A stretch of 16,190 nucleotides of DNA from Aphodosoma sp051870875 (GTDB lineage Bacteria; Bacteroidota; Bacteroidia; Bacteroidales; Paludibacteraceae): positions 1-16,190 of the forward strand of contig JBJECG010000005.1 of NCBI GenBank assembly GCA_051870875.1. Direction: 5' to 3'. Both the position numbers and the translations under genes were made by a program. Under the pieces are notes generated by a model. That model saw nothing but the letters and a program-made list of their open reading frames with translations, made no database searches and was not told where the DNA came from. Positions 7,019 to 14,114 of the stretch are shown piece by piece. How positions within the stretch are numbered: position 1 is the first letter of the stretch; the number at the start of each line of letters is the position of its first letter.

Positions 7019-9076
7019 ATGATGAAACGCATACCGATATTGGTTTGGATTGTCGTGTCGGTTGTGTCGACAGCAACTGCACAACTCAATACTGACCGCC
7101 TTATGTCCATGGGGCGGAGTGCCTTGTATTTCGAGGATTATGTGCTTTCAATCCAATATTTCAATCAGGTGATACTGTCAAAACCCCAGCTCATCTACCC
7201 ATATTTCTATCGCGGTATAGCAAAAATACAACTTGAAGATTATGTCGGTGCAGAGTCTGACTTCGACATAGTTGTCGAGCGCAACCCATTTATACCTATG
7301 GCTTACTATGCCCGTGGATTTGCCCTTGCCAATATGCAGAGGTGGTCCGATGCCATATCCGATTTTACATTGGCATTGCAATACAGTCCCGACAATATGC
7401 TATATCTGATGAACCGCGCAAGGGCTTGCGCCATGAGCGGACGCTATGCCGATGCACTCGCTGACATAGACTATCTTTTGCGGCAGTCGTCTTCGTCGAC
7501 AGATCTGCTCATGGAACGCGGCATTGTGCAGTTGCAAAGTGCCGATACCATCGGAGCGTTCGATACATTTGCCCGCATTGCCATGACAGACAGTCTGAGT
7601 GCCGACGTATGGGGCGCATACGGAACCACCGCCATGATGCTGGGACACGACAGTATAGCATTGGCCGCATTAGACAAATCAGTAAACTTGGGTACGACCA
7701 ACCAGGGTACATTCATCAACCGCGGCATACTGCACTACCGCAATCACCGTTACCGCAATGCCATTGCCGACTACGACCGTGCAGTCGCGCTCGATTCCAC
7801 ATCATCGGATGCTTTGTTCAACCGGGCTTTGCTTAGAATGGAAATAGGCGACTACAACGGTGCAGAAAATGATTTGAGCCGCATTCTTTCCTTGAATCCG
7901 CAATTCTATGAAGCTGTCTACCAAAGGGCTCTTGTCTACAACATCATAGGCGAAGAATATAAGGCAATAGCCGACTATACAAAATTGTTGGAGCGTTACC
8001 CGACTTTCGTACCAGCTCTATACGGCAGAGCTGAAATATACGACAAAACAGGCAACAGGAAAGCAGCTTTTGCAGACAGGGAGAAGGCTTACACGCTCCG
8101 TATGCAACACAATGCAGGTACTCTTGCATCAACCGATACCGTCTCAGCAGATGCCCATGTGTCTGACATCAGCAGCCGCAATTCCATAACGGCCATGGTA
8201 CAGATGTTCAATACCAATCCGGACAACAATATCGACAACAACGATGCCGGCGCACGAGGAATGGTACAAAACCGGAATGTAAATCTGGTAAACGAGCCTA
8301 ATATATGTCTTTCGTTCTATTACTCTCCGACCGACAATCTGCCTATAGTGCCGTACAATCCAAACCTTTTGCAGGAACTTAACCGTAACAACCAGCAGTC
8401 AGCACCATTCTACCTTGTAGTACGGGATGTGAAACTGTCTGCTTCGATGATTAACCTGCACTTTGAATCCATCAACAAATTATCGGAACAGATAGCACAT
8501 GACAGCCACTGCGCACACTGCTATTTTGTCAGGGCACTTGACTATGCCACCGTCCAGGATTTTCCGAATGCCATCGAAGATCTTACAAAATCGATCATTC
8601 TGGACAGCAAGAATGCCATGACGTATTTTTGCCGGGCAAACGTACGGTACAAGCAATTGGAATTCGACACCAACAATGATTTTAATACCGAAAGTTTCAC
8701 TCCAGGTGCCGACAATGGGAAGCCGGACAACATGCCAAAGACGGCAAATCAGATTGTAAGAAAGGTTGATTACAGCAGTGCATACGAACTGATAATGCGG
8801 GATTACGACTACACGCTGTCATTGGCTCCTGATTTTGCATTCGCATGGTACAACAGGGCCAATCTGCTTGTATTGCAGCACGACTACAAGACTGCGATTG
8901 ACAACTATAACAGAGCCATTGATATAGAACCGCGTCTGGCTGAAGCGTATTTCAACAGAGGCCTGACCTATCTTCTCTCCGGCGACAGGACAAAGGCCAT
9001 ACGCGACCTGAGCAAATCCGGCGAACTCGGCATCTACCGCGCATACGGTATAATAAAAAGGTTACAGGCCAATTAA
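7019..9076 (+). CDS. Large exported tetratricopeptide-repeat protein
   Basis: A 685-residue TPR scaffold protein with no enzymatic motif that I recognise. A signal peptide is clear: MMKR, a hydrophobic core, then TATA|Q with cleavage near residue 21. It should therefore be periplasmic or outer-membrane associated. Two blocks of repeats are visible. The first (about 30-370) has roughly nine TPR-like units, for example AIADYDRAVALDSTSSDALF and ENDLSRILSLNPQFYEAVYQ. The second (about 500-670) includes AIEDLTKSIILDSKNAMTYF and AIDNYNRAIDIEPRLAEAYF. They are separated by about 130 residues with an Asn/Asp-rich stretch (NPDNNIDNNDAGARG). The frame also opens with GTG at 7013; I prefer ATG 7019, and ATG 7022 is equally possible. 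It lies 20 bases after dapA. The partner and function are not deducible. Confidence 0.85.
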   Translation: MMKRIPILVWIVVSVVSTATAQLNTDRLMSMGRSALYFEDYVLSIQYFNQVILSKPQLIYPYFYRGIAKIQLEDYVGAESDFDIVVERNPFIPMAYYARGFALANMQRWSDAISDFTLALQYSPDNMLYLMNRARACAMSGRYADALADIDYLLRQSSSSTDLLMERGIVQLQSADTIGAFDTFARIAMTDSLSADVWGAYGTTAMMLGHDSIALAALDKSVNLGTTNQGTFINRGILHYRNHRYRNAIADYDRAVALDSTSSDALFNRALLRMEIGDYNGAENDLSRILSLNPQFYEAVYQRALVYNIIGEEYKAIADYTKLLERYPTFVPALYGRAEIYDKTGNRKAAFADREKAYTLRMQHNAGTLASTDTVSADAHVSDISSRNSITAMVQMFNTNPDNNIDNNDAGARGMVQNRNVNLVNEPNICLSFYYSPTDNLPIVPYNPNLLQELNRNNQQSAPFYLVVRDVKLSASMINLHFESINKLSEQIAHDSHCAHCYFVRALDYATVQDFPNAIEDLTKSIILDSKNAMTYFCRANVRYKQLEFDTNNDFNTESFTPGADNGKPDNMPKTANQIVRKVDYSSAYELIMRDYDYTLSLAPDFAFAWYNRANLLVLQHDYKTAIDNYNRAIDIEPRLAEAYFNRGLTYLLSGDRTKAIRDLSKSGELGIYRAYGIIKRLQAN

Positions 9077-9470
9077 TATATTTGCGATGACCGCATCATC
9101 ATAAAAGCATTCCTACCAAACCAGATGTCAGGTATTGGCAGTGATATTTTTCATTGCCCCTTATGCAGCCACTGTCAATCGGTTATGTGTGCGGCGCACC
9201 CGCTTTTGCCATATGGCCGGCAGGAGCCAATGATACCATGTCTTCATGTAAATATGGAACCTGCACATATTACCATTGCTTTCCGGTTCGTGTGAAAAAC
9301 TTTTGGCCGCGGTGTGTAAAACCTGAAAAAACGCCGTTTTTTCGCCAACCAAGGTATTCGTTTGGCAGCAGCCCTCATTTTTCGTATCTTTGCATGTCAG
9401 TGAGTGAAAACGCAACTTTCCGACACTTTGTTTTACATAACTCAACTTATCACGCGCAACCAAACCAATC
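9077..9470. other. 394-base gap between TPR gene and rlmD
   Basis: I see no convincing gene here. Open frames on both strands (9154-9504 + and 9161-9586 -) run into rlmD and have Cys/His-rich, unfamily-like compositions. The gap holds a full -7-like element, TATATTTG (9077-9084), touching the TPR stop but without a -33 partner; an 8-bp hairpin (9137-9144 with 9151-9158, one G-T pair, loop of six); an A/T-rich hairpin, GAAAAAAC (9325-9332) with GTTTTTTC (9336-9343); and the strong rlmD promoter at 9361-9392. No clear terminator for the TPR operon is seen. Confidence 0.6.
9361..9392 (+). promoter_or_regulatory. Promoter for rlmD-cca
   Basis: TTTG (9361-9364), a 20-base spacer, then TATCTTTG (9385-9392) match both halves of the Bacteroidetes housekeeping promoter (-33 TTTG, -7 TAnnTTTG). 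Transcription should start near 9399, about 70 bases before rlmD. The whole element from 9361 to 9393 differs at only three positions from the ftsX promoter at 14115-14147. Confidence 0.85.
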
Positions 9471-10880
9471 ATGGCTCGAAAACAGAAACAACTTCCAATA
9501 CTGAAAGAGGTGACAATCACCGACATAGCAGCCGAAGGCAAAGCTCTTGCCAAAGTAGACGATATGGTAGTGTTCACCCAATACACCGTACCGGGCGATG
9601 TAGTGGATATCCAGGTGACAAAGAAAAAGAAAAGCTACATGGAAGGGCGAGTCATTGCCTTTCACTCGTACAGCCAGCACCGTTGTGACGCCAAATGCCA
9701 GCATTACGGCACCTGCGGCGGCTGCAAATGGCAGATACTACCCTATTCCGAACAAATAAAATACAAACAACAGCAGGTAGTTGACAATCTCACACGCCTC
9801 GGGCATATCGAACTGCCGAAAATATCCCCCATCATAGGATCTGCAAAAACCTACTTCTACCGCAACAAACTGGAATACACATTCTCCAACCGCCGTTGGC
9901 TCTCGACTGAAGACATGCAGAACGAGCATACGCCGGAAGAACTTTGCGGCGTGGGTTTCCACATACCGGGCATGTTCGACAAAGTACTCGACATCAACAA
10001 ATGCTGGCTGCAAGACAACATTTCAAACCAAATCCGCAACGAAATCCGCCACTATGCATTGGGACACGGACTCACGTTCTTCGACCTCCGAAACCAGGAA
10101 GGATTTCTGCGCACCCTTATGATCCGCACCACGTCTACCGGACAACTCATGGTGGTATTGGTATTTTTCCATGAAGACGCAACCGCCCGTACCGCACTGC
10201 TCCAACACCTTGCCGACCGTTTCCCGCAAATCACATCGCTGCTATACGTCATCAACGGCAAGTGCAACGACACCATCACCGACCAGGAGATACATGTATT
10301 CAAAGGCACCGATGCCATATATGAAGAGATGGATGGACTGAAATTCAAAATCGGGCCGAAATCATTCTACCAAACCAATTCGGAACAAGCATACGAACTG
10401 TACAAAACAGCGCGCAACTTTGCAGACCTTACCGGCAACGAACTTGTATACGACCTGTATACCGGTACCGGCACTATAGCCAACTTCCTGAGCCGGAATG
10501 CCCGTCAGATTATTGGTATAGAGTATGTACCTGAAGCCATCGAAGATGCCAGAACCAACTCGGCCATCAACAATATAGACAACACCACATTCTATGCCGG
10601 CGACATGAAAGACATACTCACCGACGATTTCATTGCCAGACACGGCCGTCCCGATGTCATCATCACCGACCCTCCGCGCGCCGGAATGCACGAAGATGTC
10701 ATCAAAGTGATACTCAAAGCCTCACCCCGCCGCATAGTATATGTAAGCTGCAATCCGGCCACCCAGGCCCGCGACTTACAGATGTTAGACCCGCAATATC
10801 GCGTTGCAGAGGTGCAACCGGTAGACATGTTCCCGCATACCCACCACGTGGAAAACGTAGTCAAACTGGAACTACGATAA
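9471..10880 (+). CDS. rlmD: 23S rRNA (uracil-5-)-methyltransferase, RlmD/RumA type
   Basis: A SAM-dependent methyltransferase that makes 5-methyluridine in RNA, of the TrmA/RlmC/RlmD family. An N-terminal TRAM domain (about 8-65) is followed by an iron-sulfur cluster motif C76-x5-C82-x2-C85, with C178 as the probable fourth ligand, the RlmD pattern. The catalytic half has FYQTNSEQA (299-307), the SAM-binding DLYTGTGTIANF (328-339), ITDPPRAGMH (398-407), the nucleophile C427 in VYVSCNP, and the general base E461 in HHVENV. The 469 residues are usual for Bacteroidetes members. Whether the target is U1939 of 23S rRNA or another uridine cannot be told from sequence; these genomes often carry more than one paralogue. 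ATG 9471 directly precedes the TRAM domain. It is followed after 17 bases by the nucleotidyltransferase gene. Confidence 0.92.
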   Translation: MARKQKQLPILKEVTITDIAAEGKALAKVDDMVVFTQYTVPGDVVDIQVTKKKKSYMEGRVIAFHSYSQHRCDAKCQHYGTCGGCKWQILPYSEQIKYKQQQVVDNLTRLGHIELPKISPIIGSAKTYFYRNKLEYTFSNRRWLSTEDMQNEHTPEELCGVGFHIPGMFDKVLDINKCWLQDNISNQIRNEIRHYALGHGLTFFDLRNQEGFLRTLMIRTTSTGQLMVVLVFFHEDATARTALLQHLADRFPQITSLLYVINGKCNDTITDQEIHVFKGTDAIYEEMDGLKFKIGPKSFYQTNSEQAYELYKTARNFADLTGNELVYDLYTGTGTIANFLSRNARQIIGIEYVPEAIEDARTNSAINNIDNTTFYAGDMKDILTDDFIARHGRPDVIITDPPRAGMHEDVIKVILKASPRRIVYVSCNPATQARDLQMLDPQYRVAEVQPVDMFPHTHHVENVVKLELR

Positions 10881-10897
10881 ACTCAGAAACGAAGACA

Positions 10898-12322
10898 ATG
10901 AACCTAAAAGACAAAATAGATCTCCCGATATTCCACACACTCCAAGCCACAACCGACCTTCTCGGTTTGGAAAGCTATGTCATAGGCGGTTACGTACGAG
11001 ACTTGATACTACAACGTCCAACCAAAGACATCGATGTGACCGTCGTAGGCAGCGGCATCACCTTGGCAAAGGCAGTGGCAAAGGCCCTTGGCAAAGGCAC
11101 ATCGCTTGCCGTGTACAAAACATTCGGAACGGCTCAGGTTAAACACGGCGACACGGAAGTGGAGTTTGTAGGAGCACGACGCGAAAGCTACAACCGCGAC
11201 AGCCGTAACCCGATAGTTGAAGAAGGAACTCTCGAAGACGACCAGCGCCGCCGCGACTTCACCGTCAACGCCCTGGCACTTAGCCTTAACAGCGACCGTT
11301 TCGGCGAGCTTGTCGACCCGTTCAACGGTCTGCAGGATATGGCTGACCACATACTGCGCACTCCATTAGACCCCGACATCACTTTCTCAGATGACCCGCT
11401 ACGTATGATGCGAGCCATAAGATTTGCAGCCCAATTGCAATTCACCATCCACCCCGAAACCCTCGAGTCCATAACCCGCAATGCCGAACGCATCGACATC
11501 ATAACCCGCGAACGCATATCCGAAGAACTGAACAAGATAATGCTTTCGCCCAGACCATCCACAGGACTACTGCTGCTCGAGAAAACCGGACTCTTGGCCC
11601 GCATATTCCCTGAACTCGACCGCCTCAAAGGTATAGAACAGCGCGGCAACCGCGCACACAAAGACATATTCCTGCACACGCTGAAAGTAGTAGATGCCGT
11701 GGCCATGCGTTCCGATGACCTTTGGCTGCGTTGGGCAGCCCTGCTTCACGATATAGGCAAACCGTACAGCAAACAATGGGACGACCAAACAGGATGGACA
11801 TTCCACAACCACAACTACATAGGCCAACGTATGGTACCAGGCATATTCAAACGTCTGCGCCTTCCGCTTGGCGACCCGATGAAATTCGTCAGGAAAATGG
11901 TCGACCTTCATATGCGCCCCATCGTACTAAGTGAAGATATCGTCACCGATTCGGCAATCCGCAGACTGCTGTTCGATGCAGGAGATGATATAGACAAACT
12001 CATGCTTTTATGCCAGTGCGACATAACAAGTGCCAACCGAGAAAAAGTAAAACGATTTTCAGACAACTTCACCCTCGTACGCACCAAACTGCGTGAAGTG
12101 GAGGAACGTGACCGTATACGCTGCTTCCAGCCACCGGTTGACGGCATGGAGATAATGCGGATTTTCGGTATCGAACCATGTCACACAATAGGCGAACTGA
12201 AAACAGTAATAAAGGATGCCATACTCGACGGTGAGATACCAAATAACCACGAGGCTGCCCTTGAGCTGCTGGTAAAAGCAGCTGCAGAACGCGGTCTGTA
12301 TCCAGTCAACCGGACTCTGTAA
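10898..12322 (+). CDS. cca: CCA tRNA nucleotidyltransferase, class II with HD domain
   Basis: A class II tRNA nucleotidyltransferase of the poly(A) polymerase head superfamily, expected to add or repair the 3' CCA of tRNAs. The head domain shows GGYVRD (30-35), the metal-binding pair D44/D46 in DIDVT, EVEFVGAR (87-94), and RRRDFTVNAL (117-126). The RNA-binding neck includes ERISEELNKIM (205-215). An HD domain follows, with H260 and HD 284-285 in ALLHDIGKP, fitting phosphohydrolase activity. The C-terminal segment ILDGEIPNN is typical of the family. At 474 residues it is standard for Bacteroidetes. Full CCA addition, A-addition only and poly(A) polymerase activity cannot be separated by eye. 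It sits 17 bases after rlmD and is probably co-transcribed with it. No strong terminator follows. Confidence 0.9.
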   Translation: MNLKDKIDLPIFHTLQATTDLLGLESYVIGGYVRDLILQRPTKDIDVTVVGSGITLAKAVAKALGKGTSLAVYKTFGTAQVKHGDTEVEFVGARRESYNRDSRNPIVEEGTLEDDQRRRDFTVNALALSLNSDRFGELVDPFNGLQDMADHILRTPLDPDITFSDDPLRMMRAIRFAAQLQFTIHPETLESITRNAERIDIITRERISEELNKIMLSPRPSTGLLLLEKTGLLARIFPELDRLKGIEQRGNRAHKDIFLHTLKVVDAVAMRSDDLWLRWAALLHDIGKPYSKQWDDQTGWTFHNHNYIGQRMVPGIFKRLRLPLGDPMKFVRKMVDLHMRPIVLSEDIVTDSAIRRLLFDAGDDIDKLMLLCQCDITSANREKVKRFSDNFTLVRTKLREVEERDRIRCFQPPVDGMEIMRIFGIEPCHTIGELKTVIKDAILDGEIPNNHEAALELLVKAAAERGLYPVNRTL

Positions 12323-12374
12323 AGCGAATATTATAGGACAATATTGAATCCAGCGAAAAAAAAACTGAAAAAAC

Positions 12375-12405
12375 TTTGCCGACAAAGAAAAAAGCAGTAT
12401 TTTTG
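12375..12405 (+). promoter_or_regulatory. Promoter for infC-rpmI-rplT
   Basis: TTTG (12375-12378), a 19-base spacer and TATTTTTG (12398-12405) fit the Bacteroidetes -33/-7 consensus. The predicted start near 12412 gives a leader of about 60 bases before infC. The region just after the -7 element is rich in short palindromes: CGCGT (12406-12410) with ACGCG (12418-12422), and CTTTT (12411-12415) with AAAAG (12423-12427). Confidence 0.85.
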
Positions 12406-12458
12406 CGCGTCTTTTCCACGCGAAAAGCGACTTTCTAATAGTATAAACCAATAAAAAC

Positions 12459-12463
12459 GGAGG
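12459..12463 (+). promoter_or_regulatory. Shine-Dalgarno sequence that sets the infC start
   Basis: GGAGG lies 8 bases before the in-frame ATC at 12472, which is ideal spacing. The other start sites in the window show no comparable motif, which makes this site unusual for the phylum and supports an AUC start for infC. The ATT and TTG immediately after GGAGG (12464, 12465) are out of frame with infC. Confidence 0.75.
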
Positions 12464-12471
12464 ATTGCCTT

Positions 12472-13014
12472 ATCGCAAAGCCAGTTAACAACAAAAAAGA
12501 CGAACCACGCCACCGCATAAACAATGAAATACGCGGGGTGAAAGAAGTTCGTGTAGTGGGTGAAAATATTGACGCTAAAGTTTACCCCATAGGAGAAGCT
12601 CTACGAATGGCCGAGGAAAGAGAACTCGACTTGGTGGAAATATCGCCTAACGCCAATCCTCCGGTATGTAAATTGGTTGATTACCAAAAATTTTTGTATC
12701 AGCTCAAGAAACGTGAAAAGGAACTGAAAGCCAAAGCCGTAAAAACTACGGTAAAAGAAATCCGATTCGGACCGCAGACTGATGACCATGATTACAACTT
12801 CAAGCTGAGACATGCCGAAGGATTTATCAAGGAAGGCAACAAGGTAAAGGCTTATGTGTTTTTCAAAGGCCGTTCGATACTGTTCAAAGAACAGGGTGAG
12901 GTGTTGCTGTTGCGTTTCGCCAACGATCTGGAAGAAATAGCCAAAGTGGACTCGATGCCCACACTCGAGGGCAAGCGCATGATAATAATGCTTTCGCCCA
13001 AATCGAAAAAGTAA
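12472..13014 (+). CDS. infC: Translation initiation factor IF-3 (AUC start)
   Basis: IF-3 binds the 30S subunit, prevents premature 50S joining and rejects incorrect start codons. The N domain begins with RINNEIR (15-21), the family's conserved R-I-N entry. The signature K67-L-V-D-Y-Q-K-F-L-Y-Q-L-K-K80 leads into the linker helix. The C domain (about 90-180) has KEIRFGP, DYNFKLRHA, VKAYVFFKGR and ILFKEQGE. No ATG lies at the right place. The frame is open from 12442 (stop at 12439), and the first plausible codon after a GGAGG is ATC at 12472, giving 180 residues, the size of E. coli IF-3. The next candidate, GTG at 12538, would delete the conserved RINNEIR. Rare AUU or AUC starts are a known self-regulation device for infC in other bacteria. 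It is first in the operon with rpmI (31-base gap). Confidence 0.92.
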   Translation: MAKPVNNKKDEPRHRINNEIRGVKEVRVVGENIDAKVYPIGEALRMAEERELDLVEISPNANPPVCKLVDYQKFLYQLKKREKELKAKAVKTTVKEIRFGPQTDDHDYNFKLRHAEGFIKEGNKVKAYVFFKGRSILFKEQGEVLLLRFANDLEEIAKVDSMPTLEGKRMIIMLSPKSKK

Positions 13015-13045
13015 TACGTTTTACCAATTAAATATTCAAGACACA

Positions 13046-13243
13046 ATGCCAAAAATGAAAACTAATTCCGGTGCCAAAAAGAGGTTTGCCCTTACCGGAA
13101 CAGGAAAAATCAAACGTAAACATGCGTTCAAAAGCCACATTCTGACCAAGAAGACTTTGAAGCAGAAACGTAATCTCACCCACACGGGTCTGGTTTCGAC
13201 TGTTGACAACAAACAAGTCAAATCGTTGCTTTGCATGAGGTAA
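13046..13243 (+). CDS. rpmI: 50S ribosomal protein bL35
   Basis: A 65-residue, very basic protein matching bL35: MPKMKTNSGAKKRF at the start, then GKIKRKHAFKSHIL and KQKRNL. The length is normal for the family. It lies 31 bases after infC and 167 bases before rplT, the standard infC-rpmI-rplT order. The leading A-rich sequence before the ATG is typical of translation starts in this window, with no Shine-Dalgarno. The only atypical detail is the C-terminal end LLCMR, which lies outside the conserved core. Confidence 0.96.
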   Translation: MPKMKTNSGAKKRFALTGTGKIKRKHAFKSHILTKKTLKQKRNLTHTGLVSTVDNKQVKSLLCMR

Positions 13244-13251
13244 CTAACATA

Positions 13252-13306
13252 CCGGTGTCGTGTACCGGCAGTATTGTTGCATATAATGCGAATTACAACG
13301 CAACAG
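13252..13306 (+). promoter_or_regulatory. Possible alternative hairpins in rpmI-rplT spacer
   Basis: Just after rpmI, CCGGT (13252-13256) can pair with ACCGG (13264-13268). Next, TGTTGC (13275-13280) can pair with GCAACA (13300-13305), but GCAT inside the same stretch (13279-13282) can instead pair with ATGC (13286-13289), so the two folds exclude each other. This could be a regulatory RNA for rplT or simply chance in a short spacer; stems are only 4-6 bp. Confidence 0.25.
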
Positions 13307-13341
13307 TTACAAATTACATTTTTCCATTTTAGTGATTAACC

Positions 13342-13393
13342 GGATGTCCAGCCATAAAGATTTCACACAACAAGATATGAGACGCTGACATCC
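13342..13393 (+). promoter_or_regulatory. Candidate rplT leader stem-loop
   Basis: GGATGTC (13342-13348) pairs exactly with GACATCC (13387-13393). After one bulged C, AGC (13350-13352) pairs with GCT (13384-13386), giving a 10-bp stem with a 31-base loop. It ends 17 bases before the rplT ATG. Translation of infC-rpmI-rplT is repressed by L20 in several phyla, so a leader here is plausible, but I recognise no known L20-leader consensus. Confidence 0.35.
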
Positions 13394-13410
13394 AAAAATA
13401 AAGAACAACT

Positions 13411-13761
13411 ATGCCAAGATCAGTAAACCACGTTGCTTCAAGAGCTAAACGTAAAAGAATTTTGAAATTGACCCGCGGTTACTTCGGTGCCCGCCGCAAC
13501 GTATGGACCGTAGCGAAAAACACTTGGGAGAAAGGTCTCCTGTATGCCTATCGCGACCGCAAGAACAAGAAACGCAACTTCCGCGCTTTGTGGATTCAAC
13601 GTATCAATGCTGCCGCCCGCCTCGAAGGCATGTCATACTCACAACTTATGGGAGCCCTTCACAGAGCAGGTATCAGCATGAACCGAAAAGTGCTTGCCGA
13701 CCTTGCCATGAACCATCCGGAAGCATTCAAGGCTATCGTTGCAAAAGCCAAGAACAATTGA
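13411..13761 (+). CDS. rplT: 50S ribosomal protein bL20
   Basis: bL20 is an early 23S rRNA-binding assembly protein and, in several phyla, the translational repressor of its own operon. The 116 residues match the family: MPRSVNHVASRAKRKRILKL, GYFGARRN, NFRALWIQRINAAAR and YSQLMGALHRAG, ending with the basic tail IVAKAKNN. The length is typical. It is the last gene of the infC-rpmI-rplT operon; a perfect hairpin begins 60 bases after the stop. The 167-base spacer before the gene is long for an r-protein operon and contains candidate RNA structure. The start is unambiguous. Confidence 0.97.
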   Translation: MPRSVNHVASRAKRKRILKLTRGYFGARRNVWTVAKNTWEKGLLYAYRDRKNKKRNFRALWIQRINAAARLEGMSYSQLMGALHRAGISMNRKVLADLAMNHPEAFKAIVAKAKNN

Positions 13762-13821
13762 TATCAGACATTGCCGGCATAAGGAGTTGCAAACATTTGC
13801 CGACACAAAAAGCTTGTAAGC

Positions 13822-13872
13822 AGACAAACCCTCCGGAACTCATTGATACAATGAGTTCCGGAGGGTTTGTCT
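13822..13872 (+). terminator. 24-bp perfect hairpin ending the rplT operon
   Basis: Bases 13822-13845 and 13849-13872 are perfectly complementary over 24 bp, with a three-base loop ATA (13846-13848). The stem contains the GC-rich core CCCTCCGGAACTC and its complement, flanked by A- and T-rich ends (ACAAA and TTTGT). The 3' side ends TTTGTCTTG rather than in a pure T run, so termination is probable but not textbook. The symmetry means it could act in both directions, although no gene converges here. Confidence 0.8.
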
Positions 13873-14114
13873 TGTAATACGACTCTCGGTAATTTACCAA
13901 GACTGTGTAACAGTCACAGCAAATTCCGCAACTGTGGCAGCAGACCAACAACATGACATAATCACCTGTTTTAGAACAGAGGTATTACCGGACCGATAAA
14001 TAAGTGATTACATTGCAAACATCCATGTATCTGAGAGCACTGCATATTTCCTGTCTGCATATGATGATGTGATGGAAATCGACAGCTACATTCAGCAACT
14101 TTTCACGTGATAAA
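13873..14114. other. Gene-free spacer between rplT terminator and ftsX promoter
   Basis: I see no coding sequence in these 242 bases (425 bases separate rplT and ftsX in all). Several nested pairings exist: GCAGAC (13940-13945) with GTCTGC (14053-14058), ACATG (13951-13955) with CATGT (14024-14028), TAATCAC (13959-13965) with GTGATTA (14004-14010), and CTGTT (13966-13970) with AACAG (13975-13979). They are mutually compatible, so a folded RNA is possible. No TTTG/TAnnTTTG promoter directs transcription into the spacer on either strand, so I do not call an RNA gene. Confidence 0.4.

Noticed and set aside
9325..9343. GAAAAAAC/GTTTTTTC hairpin as the terminator of the TPR operon
   Set aside because: The stem is nearly all A-T and lies 250 bases after the gene; it may be a promoter-proximal A/T tract instead.
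9154..9504. 116-codon open frame on the + strand between the TPR gene and rlmD
   Set aside because: It overlaps the rlmD start and spans its promoter, has a Cys/His/Pro-rich sequence resembling no family, and lacks a start context like its neighbours.
9161..9586. 141-codon open frame on the - strand before rlmD
   Set aside because: It overlaps rlmD by over 100 bases and has no recognisable domains or promoter in the CAAAnnTA orientation upstream.
11188..11706. 172-codon Ser/Arg-rich open frame antisense to cca
   Set aside because: Low-complexity composition caused by reading the complement of a conserved gene; no promoter or start signal.
12327..12346. AATATT repeat after cca as a terminator
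   Set aside because: The arms are only six A/T pairs with no T run; too weak to call.
13503..13877. 124-codon frame overlapping rplT and the hairpin
   Set aside because: It is an out-of-frame shadow of rplT that continues through the terminator palindrome.
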